NCBI GenBank assembly: GCA_020636355.1
Contig: JACJYB010000003.1
Span: 434,001 to 498,000, forward strand
Direction: 5' to 3'
Length of the DNA stretch: 64,000 nucleotides
Origin: Lewinellaceae bacterium
GTDB taxonomy: Bacteria; Bacteroidota; Bacteroidia; Chitinophagales; Saprospiraceae
The position numbers were made by a program, and so were the translations under genes. Positions 34,799 through 44,237 of the stretch are shown here, piece after piece. The notes under the pieces are model-generated. The model had not been told where the DNA came from. It saw only the letters and a program-made list of their open reading frames with translations, and made no database searches. Every line of letters starts with the position of its first letter. The stretch's first letter is position 1.

Positions 34799-36355
34799 GT
34801 GTGGTTTTTCATATTTCTCATCGTTGGATACATTATCTGGAGTATAGGCCTTTATCTGCTTTTTCCGAAAGCAGGCATTGAAAGCTGGAAAGGACTGGTG
34901 CCTTTTTATAACATGGGAGTGTTGGCCCGGATGGTTGGCCGATCTCCGTATTGGGCTTTATGGCTACTCTTTCCAATAGTGAATATCTTTTACTATTCAA
35001 GCCTGGTCATAGACGAGGTACGCTCTTTCGGAAAATACAGTTTTGGTGAAAGTGTTTTAGCTGTGCTCTTTGGCCCGATTTATACCATTTATCTGGCTAT
35101 GGATAAAAAGGCTAAATTCCTGGGGCCTGCTATTACTCAGGAAAAAACCTTTCGCACACAACTTGCGGAAGCCCATGCGGCCGGAAATACAAAATTGATA
35201 CGTCAACTGGAGGCAAAAAATGTCTATAAGAAATCTCCTGCCCGCGAATGGGTGGAGTCGATCATCTTTGCCGTCTTTGCCGCCTCCTTTATTCGGATGT
35301 TCTTAATCGAAGCATTTGTTATTCCGACTTCTTCCATGGAAGGTTCATTATTGGTTGGTGACTTCCTTTTTGTCAGCAAGGCCAACTACGGCATTCGCAC
35401 ACCTATGACGATACTGGCTGTACCGCTCTTACACAATCGAATTCCTGTATTGAACGTGGAATCGTATCTGAAGAAGCCCAGCCTGCCTTATTTCCGTCTA
35501 CCTGCATTGCAAAGCATCCAACGCAATACACCGTTTGTGTTCAATTGGCCGGTTGGGGACAGTGTGTACATTATGCCGGACAGGTCCTATACGGCCGGGC
35601 AGGTACGGCGAATACCCGGTCTTGCCAATATGCTTCACGGAAGCCATCTGGTGGTACGTCCTATTGATAAAAAGGACCATTACATCAAACGCTGCGTCGG
35701 CCTCCCGGGCGATACATTACAGGTGATCGATAATCAGTTGTACATCAACGGTGATGCACAGAAAAATCCGGAAAAGATGCAATTAGCCTATAGCATTCAA
35801 TCCGGAACCGGTCAAATCAACGATCTTTTACTCGACCGGCTGCACATCAATGTGTCGGATCGGATGGGACCCAGTATATACAATCTGAATAAAGAACAGG
35901 TAATCGCTTTACAACATGAAGGCCTGGAGGTACAGATCATCAATCCCGAGGCCAACGATGTATTTCCGCACGATAAAACACATTACGGAAGCTGGACTGT
36001 CTCCAATTACGGTCCGATCTATATCCCCAAAAAAGGCGTTACCGTTGACCTGACCATGAATAACCTGGCCCTATACCGTAGACTCATCCATGATTACGAA
36101 CACAACGACCTGGAAGTAGTGAATGGACAAATCCTGGTCAATGGCACGCCGGCCACCAATTATACCTTTAATCAGGATTATTATTGGGCAATGGGTGATA
36201 ACCGGCATAATTCGGAGGACTCACGCATGTGGGGATTTGTCCCGGAAGATCACGTCGTCGGTAAACCGCTCTTTATATGGTTTTCCACCAAAAATGGGAG
36301 CATCCGCAATGGCATCAACTGGAACCGGCTGTTTACCTCCGCAAACAAAGATTAA
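34799..36355 (+). CDS. lepB: Signal peptidase I with N-terminal membrane extension
   Basis: A 518-aa S26 peptidase. An N-terminal block of about 110 residues has two or three hydrophobic helices (FLIVGYIIWSIGLYLLF, then YWALWLLFPIVNIF and VLAVLFGPIYTIYLAM). The catalytic membrane anchor ends before VIPTSSMEG, with nucleophile S179. The general base is K297 in HYIKRCVGLPGD, and GDNRHNSEDSR closes the domain. It is longer than E. coli LepB (324 aa) because of the extension and insertions. The start is GTG, with the -7 box about 80 bases upstream. Confidence 0.92.
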   Translation: MWFFIFLIVGYIIWSIGLYLLFPKAGIESWKGLVPFYNMGVLARMVGRSPYWALWLLFPIVNIFYYSSLVIDEVRSFGKYSFGESVLAVLFGPIYTIYLAMDKKAKFLGPAITQEKTFRTQLAEAHAAGNTKLIRQLEAKNVYKKSPAREWVESIIFAVFAASFIRMFLIEAFVIPTSSMEGSLLVGDFLFVSKANYGIRTPMTILAVPLLHNRIPVLNVESYLKKPSLPYFRLPALQSIQRNTPFVFNWPVGDSVYIMPDRSYTAGQVRRIPGLANMLHGSHLVVRPIDKKDHYIKRCVGLPGDTLQVIDNQLYINGDAQKNPEKMQLAYSIQSGTGQINDLLLDRLHINVSDRMGPSIYNLNKEQVIALQHEGLEVQIINPEANDVFPHDKTHYGSWTVSNYGPIYIPKKGVTVDLTMNNLALYRRLIHDYEHNDLEVVNGQILVNGTPATNYTFNQDYYWAMGDNRHNSEDSRMWGFVPEDHVVGKPLFIWFSTKNGSIRNGINWNRLFTSANKD

Positions 36356-36425
36356 CCGCTACGGCAATCCGCCAAAGACGGTGGTTCCATTCTTCTTTTT
36401 ATCTTAGCTGCAAATCATCCGGGGC

Positions 36426-37307
36426 ATGAAACAGCTATGCTATATTCCATTTGCTTATCTGGTAAGCCTGGCATCTTTTCATTTGCACGCACAACAACCA
36501 CCTGCTACGGCGTTGTTTTCATTTGATGTGGTTATGCGAGGCGATAGCATCATTGCACTCGATCATCCCGAATGCCTGTCCGGTGACAATTTAGCCAGCT
36601 ACAACAATCAGCCTGCATTTCTTAATGACCTAGAGATACTGGCATCTGTTCAAAAAGAAGATGCGAATCAAACCGATATCTATGCCTTTAACCTCCGTAC
36701 CCATACCCGGCGCCAGTTAACGGATACCAAAAACTTTCGGGAATATTCTCCCACCCCACTTCCTGATCGAACCATGAGTCTGATAAGACAGGATACCGCG
36801 GGCAAGCAGCAACTTTGGATTTACCCGCTGGAGGCGGACGGTAAACCCAAACAACTTTTGTCGGGTTTCGATGCCATCGGGTATCATTGTTGGATGACTG
36901 ATAGCTCACTTGTTCTTTTTGAAGTGGGCAATCCCAATGTCCTCCAGTGGGTTCATCTGGACGGATCAAAAAGCACCTTTGCGTCCGATGCCGGCCGGTG
37001 TTTGCAAAAGTTAGATAACACCTTACTCTACGTCCACAAATTCAGTGATCAATACTGGTTTATCAAGCGTTATGATCCGGTTGATCGGAGAGCTCAGATT
37101 GTCACCGAAACGCTTTCCGGTTCGGAAGATTTTGTACTGGCAGGCAAGCAACGCCTGGTCATGGCGAAAGGGAGTTCAATTTATCAGTTTAACCTGTCAC
37201 ATCCATCTGGGTGGCACCTTATTCAGGACCTCGCTCCGTACGGGATTACGCACATTACCCGGCTTGCATACCGCAATGACAAATTGATCCTGGTCGATAA
37301 CCAATGA
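36426..37307 (+). CDS. Exported TolB-like beta-propeller hypothetical protein
   Basis: A 293-aa protein with a signal peptide (CYIPFAYLVSLASFHLHA) and repeated beta-propeller-like strands (ILASVQKEDANQTDIYAFN, QLWIYPLEADGKP). This is the WD40/TolB-type repeat layout common in periplasmic Bacteroidota proteins. No catalytic motif. It starts 70 bases after lepB. Function unknown. Confidence 0.6.
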   Translation: MKQLCYIPFAYLVSLASFHLHAQQPPATALFSFDVVMRGDSIIALDHPECLSGDNLASYNNQPAFLNDLEILASVQKEDANQTDIYAFNLRTHTRRQLTDTKNFREYSPTPLPDRTMSLIRQDTAGKQQLWIYPLEADGKPKQLLSGFDAIGYHCWMTDSSLVLFEVGNPNVLQWVHLDGSKSTFASDAGRCLQKLDNTLLYVHKFSDQYWFIKRYDPVDRRAQIVTETLSGSEDFVLAGKQRLVMAKGSSIYQFNLSHPSGWHLIQDLAPYGITHITRLAYRNDKLILVDNQ

Positions 37308-37491
37308 TCGTCCGGTTATATACTGTTCATTCCTGGTAAAGGCGTTTCGTGCATACTATCCGGGCTTTCATTTTTTTGTAAGTCCACCATTTCAACTTCA
37401 TCCCATCAGTTGGCTGTATTTTTTTTCATATAACGTGCAACCAATTTCTAAATTGACAGTATTCATAACGAAGATTGAATAAAAACGGATA

Positions 37492-38037
37492 GTGACTGAC
37501 GAACAGATCATGATGCAGGTAAAGGAAGGCGGGATACGCCAGTTAGCGTTATTGTTTGAACGCTACCAAAATCCGGTTTACCGTTACTTCCTGCAAACCG
37601 TACAGGATCAGTCACTCAGTGAGGACCTGACCCAGAACGTATTCGAGCGGATCATAAAATACCGCAATAGCTTCCGGGCGGAAAGCATCTTTAAAAGCTG
37701 GATCTTTTCAATAGCCCGGAATGTCCGGTATGATCACTACCGGGGCTTGCGGAGTACCGATGAACTGGACGAATCCTCTGAAGAGGAGACAGAACATTCT
37801 CCTGAGGACCTTATGGTGCAGATCGAAGACTCCGATAAACTTCACCGGGCACTAAACCGGCTCGATGAGGAATACCGGGAGGTATTAATACTGACCCGCT
37901 TTGAAGAAATGAAATACAAGGATGTCGCTGTTTTACTCCAGTGTACAGAAGGTACTGTCAAGTCCAAAGTACATCGGGCCATTCAAAAATTAAAAAATCT
38001 CTACCTGAAAGAAGAAGCATATGAAAACTTGGGATGA
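37492..38037 (+). CDS. ECF-type RNA polymerase sigma factor
   Basis: A 181-aa sigma-70 family ECF factor. Region 2 holds DQSLSEDLTQNVFERI and SWIFSIARNVRYDHYR; region 4 has LDEEYREVLILTRFEEMKYKDVA followed by CTEGTVKSKVHRAIQKL. The start is GTG at 37492. The end overlaps the next gene by 17 bases, so it is translated together with an anti-sigma-like protein. It probably controls this operon and an unidentified regulon. Confidence 0.93.
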   Translation: MTDEQIMMQVKEGGIRQLALLFERYQNPVYRYFLQTVQDQSLSEDLTQNVFERIIKYRNSFRAESIFKSWIFSIARNVRYDHYRGLRSTDELDESSEEETEHSPEDLMVQIEDSDKLHRALNRLDEEYREVLILTRFEEMKYKDVAVLLQCTEGTVKSKVHRAIQKLKNLYLKEEAYENLG

Positions 38038-38791
38038 AAACTGGATGTGGGATTATTTACGCGATGAAGTTACCGCTGCGGAACGAGATGCCTTTGAAGA
38101 GGCCTTGACACATGATGCAACATTGAGGGCCCGGCTGAAAGCAATGCAGTCACTTGATGAATCATTGATTCGAATTGGCCAACCGGTACCTTCCAAGCAG
38201 GTCAGTCAACGATTTTATGCCTGGCTTGAAGAACAGGAAGTTAACGAACAACCTATCAAGGCAGCCAAGCGAGTGCATATCGGGTGGAAACAACTGATCG
38301 CAGTAGCCGCTTCCATAGCATTGGTCGCCGTCTTCGCGCAGCAGTGGTTGACCATGCGGAGATTGGATTCTATCCAGAACCAACTGGCAAATAACCAACA
38401 ACAAGTTTGGATGAACAAATTAAAAAGCGATCCATCCACCTCACAACGATTGGTAGCCCTCAATGAAACGGCACAACTTCCACTTGACCGCGAAGTACTT
38501 AATGCCTTGTTTGATGTAGCGGCTAAAGACCCAAGTCCTAATGTCCGGCTGGCCGGAGTGGACGTATTGAGCCAGCATCTGGATGATGCACAGGTAAAAG
38601 GATTTTTCCTTGGCCTGCTTAAACGTGAAACAGACCCCAGTGTGCTGATCGAAATCATCAATGCTTTTGGGATACGTAAGGACAAATCCGTCATCCCTGA
38701 CCTTGAAAATTTGATGGCAAGAGAAGAAGTCCAAAAACAAATCAAAGGGGAAGCTCAAATGAGTATCAACAAAATCAATTCAATAGAATAA
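38021..38791 (+). CDS. Anti-sigma-like membrane protein with HEAT-repeat extracytoplasmic region
   Basis: A 256-aa protein overlapping the ECF sigma gene by 17 bases. The N-terminal 80 residues are helical and lack the HxxxCxxC zinc motif of ZAS anti-sigmas. One transmembrane helix follows (QLIAVAASIALVAVFAQQWL, around residues 90-109). The extracytoplasmic part is made of HEAT-like repeats (NVRLAGVDVLSQHL, then DPSVLIEIINAFG and SVIPDLENLM). Position and topology indicate a membrane sensor that restrains the sigma factor. Ligand unknown. Confidence 0.75.
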   Translation: MKTWDENWMWDYLRDEVTAAERDAFEEALTHDATLRARLKAMQSLDESLIRIGQPVPSKQVSQRFYAWLEEQEVNEQPIKAAKRVHIGWKQLIAVAASIALVAVFAQQWLTMRRLDSIQNQLANNQQQVWMNKLKSDPSTSQRLVALNETAQLPLDREVLNALFDVAAKDPSPNVRLAGVDVLSQHLDDAQVKGFFLGLLKRETDPSVLIEIINAFGIRKDKSVIPDLENLMAREEVQKQIKGEAQMSINKINSIE

Positions 38792-38802
38792 AACCTGATG
38801 TT

Positions 38803-39579
38803 ATGAAACATGTCAAAATTCTTTTAGCAGCTGCTGTAGCCCTGTTTGCAATTCCTGCTATAGCGCAAAAAACATTCTCCATTCCGATGTCGGGTGGAAC
38901 GCTCAAAATTGTTGATGTCAACCAGGTGATCCTGGAAGGCGGTTCCGGGTCCGAAGTTAAGGTCGTCTCCAACGGCCATGACAAAGAGGATAATGACCGT
39001 TCGCAAGGCCTGCATCGCATCAATGGAAAAGGGCAATCCGATAATACCGGCGGTCTTGGGTTATTCATGGAAAAAAATGGCTCAGATGTTACCTTGACTG
39101 CAATTTCTGAAATGGATAATAGCGAATACACCATTTCTGTTCCTTCCAGTGTCAAGATTTATTACGAACACAATACGTATAATGGTCATGATCTGGTGAT
39201 TCGGAAGAACAATTCCGAAGTAGAAGCTAACTGCAGTTACAACAATGTTATTCTTGAAGATGCAAGTTCTCCACTGACCATCAAGACGGTTTATGGGCAT
39301 ATCGAAGGGAACATTGTATTAAAAAATGCGACCGATGCGATTACCCTGCATTCCACCTACGCCCTGGTCGATGTAGCACTTCCGGCATCCAGTAAAGCCA
39401 ATGTACAAATGAAAACCAGCTACGGTGAAATGTTCACCGACTTTGATCTGACCTCGGATAAATCCAAGGACGATATGGATTGCCTTACTTGTAAAGATGT
39501 TTCCGGTAAAATTAACGGAGGCGGCAATCTTGTCAGCTTGAAATCCACCTACAGCAACATTTATCTCCGTAAAAAATAG
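38803..39579 (+). CDS. Exported DUF4097-like beta-helix protein (paralogue 1)
   Basis: A 258-aa protein with a signal peptide (ILLAAAVALFAIPAIA) and a repetitive beta-strand body (YEHNTYNGHDLVIRKNN, SPLTIKTVYGHIEGNIVLKN). The alternating Ser/Thr-Tyr-Gly-x-hydrophobic pattern matches DUF4097-type putative adhesins. It is 11 bases after the HEAT anti-sigma gene and 34 bases before a paralogue with the same pattern. It may be an output of the ECF system. Function unknown. Confidence 0.7.
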   Translation: MKHVKILLAAAVALFAIPAIAQKTFSIPMSGGTLKIVDVNQVILEGGSGSEVKVVSNGHDKEDNDRSQGLHRINGKGQSDNTGGLGLFMEKNGSDVTLTAISEMDNSEYTISVPSSVKIYYEHNTYNGHDLVIRKNNSEVEANCSYNNVILEDASSPLTIKTVYGHIEGNIVLKNATDAITLHSTYALVDVALPASSKANVQMKTSYGEMFTDFDLTSDKSKDDMDCLTCKDVSGKINGGGNLVSLKSTYSNIYLRKK

Positions 39580-39613
39580 GCGGCGCTTATTTATTCACAC
39601 TAAATCAAACGAT

Positions 39614-40348
39614 ATGAAAGTAGTTTATACCTTCCTCGCCGTCCTGTGTTTCGCTACCTCGTACAGTCAGGAACAACAAGCATTCGAGTTGCGTGGATCG
39701 AACGAAGTCGTCATAACCAGCGACTATCCAAGTCTGAAAATCGAAAATGGGAATGACCAAAAAGTTGATGTCAAGCTGACCGGCGCATCAGTGAAAGCGA
39801 CTAAAGTCACTTCACGAACCGAAAATGGCATCCTGTACATCGACATTAACTTTGAACCCGAAGATCAACGCCCGGTTAAAGTGACCTACGAATACGATGA
39901 CGGTACGGTAGTGACTGAATCTGGAGATCAAATGAAACACTGGAATTATCATACATCTCCCAAAGCCACGATTCAACTGCCTTCCACCATAAAGCTTAAT
40001 GTTCGGGCCACCTACGGCACCCTGGATATTGCTGAACGCACTGGAAGCATGGATATCCAATCCACCTATGGCGGGATCACCATGAAACTACCCGAGGGGT
40101 ACAAACATGACTTGAAAGTGGAATCAGGCTACAGCTTTGTGGATCTTTCGGTTTCGAAATCCACTGGCTATTCGGTTGACCTTTCGAGTACATATGGCGA
40201 AATAATGAGTAACCTGGACCTGGAAATGGCTAAAAAAGATGGAATGACCGCCTTACGCGATACGCGCATTCAGGGTACAGTAGGCCGAGGCGGCCCATTA
40301 TTAAAGGTGTGTGCAACCTACCAAAACATCTATTTACGGGGGTATTAA
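39614..40348 (+). CDS. Exported DUF4097-like beta-helix protein (paralogue 2)
   Basis: A 244-aa exported protein with a signal peptide (VYTFLAVLCFATSYS) and a beta-helical body (IKLNVRATYGTLDIAERT, SMDIQSTYGGITMKL, SSTYGEIMSNL). It ends in CATYQNIYLRGY, like the end of paralogue 1 (STYSNIYLRKK). This suggests tandem duplication. Last gene of the ECF operon, followed by a terminator hairpin. Confidence 0.7.
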   Translation: MKVVYTFLAVLCFATSYSQEQQAFELRGSNEVVITSDYPSLKIENGNDQKVDVKLTGASVKATKVTSRTENGILYIDINFEPEDQRPVKVTYEYDDGTVVTESGDQMKHWNYHTSPKATIQLPSTIKLNVRATYGTLDIAERTGSMDIQSTYGGITMKLPEGYKHDLKVESGYSFVDLSVSKSTGYSVDLSSTYGEIMSNLDLEMAKKDGMTALRDTRIQGTVGRGGPLLKVCATYQNIYLRGY

Positions 40349-40373
40349 CAGGAATACAATCAATAAAACAATG

Positions 40374-40404
40374 AAAAGACCTGGATCACCAACCGGGTCT
40401 TTTT
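40374..40404 (+). terminator. Rho-independent terminator of the ECF operon
   Basis: Stem AAAAGACCTGG / CCGGGTCTTTT, 11 bp with one wobble pair, loop of 8 bases, followed by T. It lies 26 bp past the second DUF4097-like gene. Confidence 0.7.
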
Positions 40405-40522
40405 GCATTCCGGCGCTACAAGATCATAACGGGTACCGACGATTCCTCAATTTTAACAACACTTTATCTGCCGCTACGGTATATTCCTCTTAATTTCGCG
40501 CTGTCCGAAACACCCGATCCTT

Positions 40523-42085
40523 ATGCATCGCCTATTGGTTTCTTTATTATTGGTGGGGATTTGTTCTTGGCTGGATGCCCAGAATCAATTTATCGTTAAG
40601 TTCAACAGCTCGGAACCGGTTCCGGGAACTCAAAATATCGTACCGGAATATCTTTGGCAGACCATCTCAAAATCCAAACGACTTTACAAACTAATCACTT
40701 CGCACTCCCTGGAAGAGGTTCGCGCCATACCAGGCGTTTTACATGCCTACCCGGATGCTTTACTGGAAAAAAGAGAGACAGTCCCTGATGACCCACAATT
40801 TGCCGATCAGCCTAGCCTCGAAAAAATAGAATCCAGTAAAGCCTGGGACTATACCACAGGGGGCACTAACGCCCTCGGAGACAAAATTGTCATCGCTGTC
40901 ATCGATGAAGGATTTGACATCAGCCACATTGATTTTCAGGGAAATTTATGGGCCAATCCGGGTGAGATCCCCAATGATGGCATTGACAATGATCAAAATG
41001 GATTTACCGACGACTATTACGGAGTTAATCTCCAGTCGAAAAACGACCAGCACAATGCGAAGCAGCATGGAACCAGCGTTGCCGGGATCATCGGCGCAAA
41101 GGGAAATAATGCGATTGGCATCGCTGGAATTAACTGGAACACTCAGTTGATGCTGATCAGTATTCCGAACCTGACCATATCCGATCTTTTTATTGGTTAT
41201 GAGTATGTTTTGGATCAGCGAAGAAAATACAATCTATCCAATGGACAGGAAGGCGCTTATGTCGTTGCTTTTAATCAATCGCTGGGTGTAACCGGCCGAA
41301 CACCGGATGAGTTTCCGGATTGGTGTCCCTATTTTGATGAAATGCTAGACGCCGGCATTCTATTCATTAACGCGACGACCAACAGTGAATGGGATGTGGA
41401 TACCCAATACGATATGCCTGCCAGCTGCCCTTCACAAGGTTTGATCACAGTAACCAATACCAACCTGGCGGATATGCGGGTAACATCCGGTTATGGCCAA
41501 ACGACCATCGATCTGGCTGCACCTGGCGATGGCAGTTACAGTCTTGGCATCAATAACGAATACCGCGACTTCACCGGAACCTCGGCAGCTTCACCTCATG
41601 TCACGGGGGTAGTCGGCTTACTATTTAGCTATCCGTGTACCGAATTTGCCCAATACCTTAAAAGCAACCCAAAAGAAGGAGCGATAATTATCCGGGATTA
41701 TCTACTCGGCGGTGTTGATATCGTCCCTTCTCTGGCGGAAGAAACCGTGACCGGAGGTCGTTTGAACGCATTAAATCCAATGCGCACCATTCAAGAGGAA
41801 TGGTGTACGGAAGTGTTAGGTGACGAACTGGGCATTCGCCAGGTATTTTTAAACCAAAATGACCGGACGCTTCGGATTGATTTGGTCCGTAAAGATGCGG
41901 AGCCATTGGAATACCTCATCTGCAATACTCTCGGTCAGGTTATGTATCACGAGAAATTGACCAATCCGGTTCAAAATGTCATTTTCCTCGACCATCTCCC
42001 GGGCAACATAACTTATGGAAATGTATACTTCATATGTTTGCGACAGGGAAAAACCATCGTGGCCACGAAATTGATCTACCTGTAA
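40523..42085 (+). CDS. Secreted S8 subtilisin-like serine protease with T9SS tail
   Basis: A 520-aa exported peptidase. Signal peptide at residues 1-19. The catalytic triad is visible as D128 in VIAVIDEGFD, H182 in KQHGTSVAGIIG, and S354 in FTGTSAASPHV. An inhibitor-like propeptide probably covers residues 20-100. The C-terminal 80 residues form a T9SS sorting domain (LEYLICNTLGQVMYHEKL, GNVYFICLRQGKTIVATKL), implying export through the type IX system. Target unknown; likely extracellular proteins. Confidence 0.88.
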   Translation: MHRLLVSLLLVGICSWLDAQNQFIVKFNSSEPVPGTQNIVPEYLWQTISKSKRLYKLITSHSLEEVRAIPGVLHAYPDALLEKRETVPDDPQFADQPSLEKIESSKAWDYTTGGTNALGDKIVIAVIDEGFDISHIDFQGNLWANPGEIPNDGIDNDQNGFTDDYYGVNLQSKNDQHNAKQHGTSVAGIIGAKGNNAIGIAGINWNTQLMLISIPNLTISDLFIGYEYVLDQRRKYNLSNGQEGAYVVAFNQSLGVTGRTPDEFPDWCPYFDEMLDAGILFINATTNSEWDVDTQYDMPASCPSQGLITVTNTNLADMRVTSGYGQTTIDLAAPGDGSYSLGINNEYRDFTGTSAASPHVTGVVGLLFSYPCTEFAQYLKSNPKEGAIIIRDYLLGGVDIVPSLAEETVTGGRLNALNPMRTIQEEWCTEVLGDELGIRQVFLNQNDRTLRIDLVRKDAEPLEYLICNTLGQVMYHEKLTNPVQNVIFLDHLPGNITYGNVYFICLRQGKTIVATKLIYL

Positions 42086-42224
42086 AGGAACCAAAACCCG
42101 AATGGAATGGTTACTGGTCTGATATTTGCGATAAAAAGGCGCATAAATCAGGCTTTGAATAGCGGATAGAGCTCGGGGAATACATAGGATAAATTTTATT
42201 TATATGTAATTGCCAACGAGAGTA

Positions 42225-42254
42225 TTGGATAAAACGAAAGAATCTTTATCTTTG
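42225..42254 (+). promoter_or_regulatory. Promoter of tRNA-Arg
   Basis: TATCTTTG at 42247-42254 fits the Bacteroidota -7 box and TTGG at 42225-42228 lies 18 bases upstream in the -33 position. The tRNA begins 24 bases after the -7 box. Confidence 0.55.
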
Positions 42255-42278
42255 CATCCGCATTTGAAGAAAAGGACT

Positions 42279-42355
42279 GGCTTCGTAGCTTAATTGGATA
42301 GAGCACCTGACTACGGATCAGGAGGTTGCAGGTTCGAGTCCTGCCGAAGTCACCA
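42279..42355 (+). tRNA. tRNA-Arg (anticodon ACG)
   Basis: A 77-base cloverleaf. Acceptor GGCTTCG pairs with CGAAGTC with one G-U pair; discriminator A; CCA encoded. The anticodon loop is CTACGGA within GACTACGGATC. T-loop GGTTCGAGTCC. It begins directly before the rpmB block. Confidence 0.95.
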
Positions 42356-42394
42356 ATTTATTCTCGCCTTCAGGGCGTTTAAAGTTGCTAAACG

Positions 42395-42646
42395 ATGTCT
42401 AAAATTTGTCAATTAACAGGTAAGCGGCCAATTTCAGGAAACAATGTTTCCCATTCAAACCGTAAAACGAAGAGACGTTTTCTGCCCAATTTGCAGAAAA
42501 AACGTTATTACATTCCGGAAACGGATCAATGGGTGACGTTGAAGATTTCCACCAAAGCGATGCGTACAATCAATAAGCTGGGATTGTATGCCTATCTGAA
42601 GAAGTTGGAAAGCAAAGGAATTTCAACCGGCGTTAAATTGGGTTAA
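42395..42646 (+). CDS. rpmB: Ribosomal protein bL28
   Basis: An 83-aa large-subunit protein with the family N-terminus KICQLTGKRPISGNNVSH and the basic NRKTKRRFLPNLQKKRYY stretch. Only one of the zinc-ribbon cysteines is present, so this is the non-zinc form. Located 39 bases after the tRNA-Arg gene and 21 before rpmG. Confidence 0.97.
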   Translation: MSKICQLTGKRPISGNNVSHSNRKTKRRFLPNLQKKRYYIPETDQWVTLKISTKAMRTINKLGLYAYLKKLESKGISTGVKLG

Positions 42647-42667
42647 TTCGGTAAAGTATAAAGCACT

Positions 42668-42856
42668 ATGGCTAAGAAACAAAAAGGTAACCGGATACAG
42701 ATTATTCTCGAATGCACAGAGCATAAAGAGAGCGGCATGCCGGGCACATCACGCTATGTGACCCAAAAGAACCGTAAAAACACTCCGGAAAGATTGGAAT
42801 TGAAAAAATACAATTCGATCTTAAAGCGTTATACCGTTCATCGTGAAATAAAATAA
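42668..42856 (+). CDS. rpmG: Ribosomal protein bL33
   Basis: A 62-aa protein with the family core RIQIILECTEHK and TSRYVTQKNRKNTPERLELKK. Paired zinc cysteines are lacking, as in zinc-independent paralogues. Follows rpmB after 21 bases and precedes a DUF4295 gene by 2 bases. Confidence 0.97.
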   Translation: MAKKQKGNRIQIILECTEHKESGMPGTSRYVTQKNRKNTPERLELKKYNSILKRYTVHREIK

Positions 42857-42858
42857 TT

Positions 42859-43026
42859 ATGGCTAAAGTTTCGAAAAACGCACGGGCTGGACAAAGAGCC
42901 CAAAATTCAGGCGGAAAAGACTGGGTTAAAGTCGTTAAGCCAGTCAAAGATGCCGCTACTGGAAAATACTCTTTCCAGGAAGTGATGATTCACAAAGACG
43001 AAGTAACCAAGTTTTTCAATAGTTAA
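42859..43026 (+). CDS. DUF4295-family small basic protein
   Basis: A 55-aa lysine-rich protein (MAKVSKNARAGQRAQNSGGK start) encoded 2 bases after rpmG. The place directly after L33 and before ftsY is that of the Bacteroidota-specific DUF4295 family, which is thought to be ribosome-associated. No domain with known activity. It is followed by a strong terminator. Confidence 0.85.
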   Translation: MAKVSKNARAGQRAQNSGGKDWVKVVKPVKDAATGKYSFQEVMIHKDEVTKFFNS

Positions 43027-43047
43027 TTCACCTACGTGAACCAATTG

Positions 43048-43088
43048 AAAAGGCTTTTCCAAATGGACCGCATTTGGAAAAGCCTTTT
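43048..43088 (+). terminator. Strong terminator of the rpmB-rpmG-DUF4295 operon
   Basis: Perfect 18-bp inverted repeat with a 5-base loop (arms at 43048-43065 and 43071-43088) ending in a T-run. It separates the ribosomal block from ftsY. Confidence 0.9.
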
Positions 43089-43118
43089 TGTATTTCATCG
43101 AATTGACATGCCACAACC

Positions 43119-44072
43119 ATGAGCTTCCTAAAGAAATTTTTTACCAAAGAGAAAAAAGAAGATCTCGATAAGGGACTGGAGAAGACCAAGACCAACATCT
43201 TTTCCCAAATCACAAAAGCAATCGCCGGCAAATCAACGGTAGATGAGGAAGTCCTGGACGAATTGGAAAACATCCTGATCACTTCCGATGTCGGACTGGA
43301 TACCACCATCAAGGTCATCGAAAGGATAGAAGCCCGGGTTGCCCGCGATAAATACATGAATACTTCCGAACTGAATGATATCCTGCGGGACGAGATCGTT
43401 CAGTTATTGACGGAAAACAAAACCGAAGACCAGGAAGACTTTGACGTGCCCGAAGTCAAGCCCTATGTAATGATGGTTGTAGGAGTCAATGGCGTAGGAA
43501 AAACAACCACAATTGGCAAACTGGCATATCAGTACAAACAAAGAGGTATGAAGGTAGTACTCGGGGCCGGAGACACCTTTCGGGCTGCTGCCGTTGACCA
43601 GTTAAAAATCTGGGCGGACCGGGTAGGCTGCGACTTTTACTCAAAAGGCATGCATACCGATCCAGGCGCTGTCGCCTACGAAGCCGTCAACTTTGGCATC
43701 CAAAACGGAAATGATGTGGTCATTATTGATACGGCCGGCCGCTTGCATACCAAGCTCAATCTGATGAAGGAGCTTACTAAAATCAAGAATTCGATCGAAA
43801 AAAGGATGCCCGGAGCTCCCCATGAAGTCCTGCTGGTCCTGGATGCTACTACCGGACAAAATGCAATCGAACAAGCCAAGCATTTTACAGAAGCCACCTC
43901 AGTCACCGCATTGGCACTGACCAAACTGGATGGTACTGCCAAAGGCGGCGTAGCAATAGGAATATCCGACCAGTTTAAAATCCCAATCAAATACATCGGA
44001 GTCGGTGAATCCATTGATAAACTGCAGGTATTTAACCGCCGGATCTTTGTAGAATCCTTATTTAACAAATAA
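43119..44072 (+). CDS. ftsY: Signal recognition particle receptor FtsY
   Basis: A 317-aa SRP GTPase. An N domain of about 90 residues is followed by a G domain with GVNGVGKTTTIGKLAY, the DTAGR and TKLDGTAKGG loops, and a C-terminal VGESIDKLQVFN. The acidic A domain of E. coli FtsY is absent, so it is the short form. It targets ribosome-nascent-chain complexes to the membrane. Confidence 0.97.
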   Translation: MSFLKKFFTKEKKEDLDKGLEKTKTNIFSQITKAIAGKSTVDEEVLDELENILITSDVGLDTTIKVIERIEARVARDKYMNTSELNDILRDEIVQLLTENKTEDQEDFDVPEVKPYVMMVVGVNGVGKTTTIGKLAYQYKQRGMKVVLGAGDTFRAAAVDQLKIWADRVGCDFYSKGMHTDPGAVAYEAVNFGIQNGNDVVIIDTAGRLHTKLNLMKELTKIKNSIEKRMPGAPHEVLLVLDATTGQNAIEQAKHFTEATSVTALALTKLDGTAKGGVAIGISDQFKIPIKYIGVGESIDKLQVFNRRIFVESLFNK

Positions 44073-44237
44073 TTTATAAGCGATCTTTAACTATATTTAA
44101 TTCGCTGCCGCCCATTAGCTTAGATTTTTCTTCCTCTGCGATCTTCTATTAGCATCTACTGTATTACCTATCAACTGTTAATACATGTCAGGTATTTGCA
44201 ATGATTGGTTAATTTTATCAGTTTCAAACACACAAAA

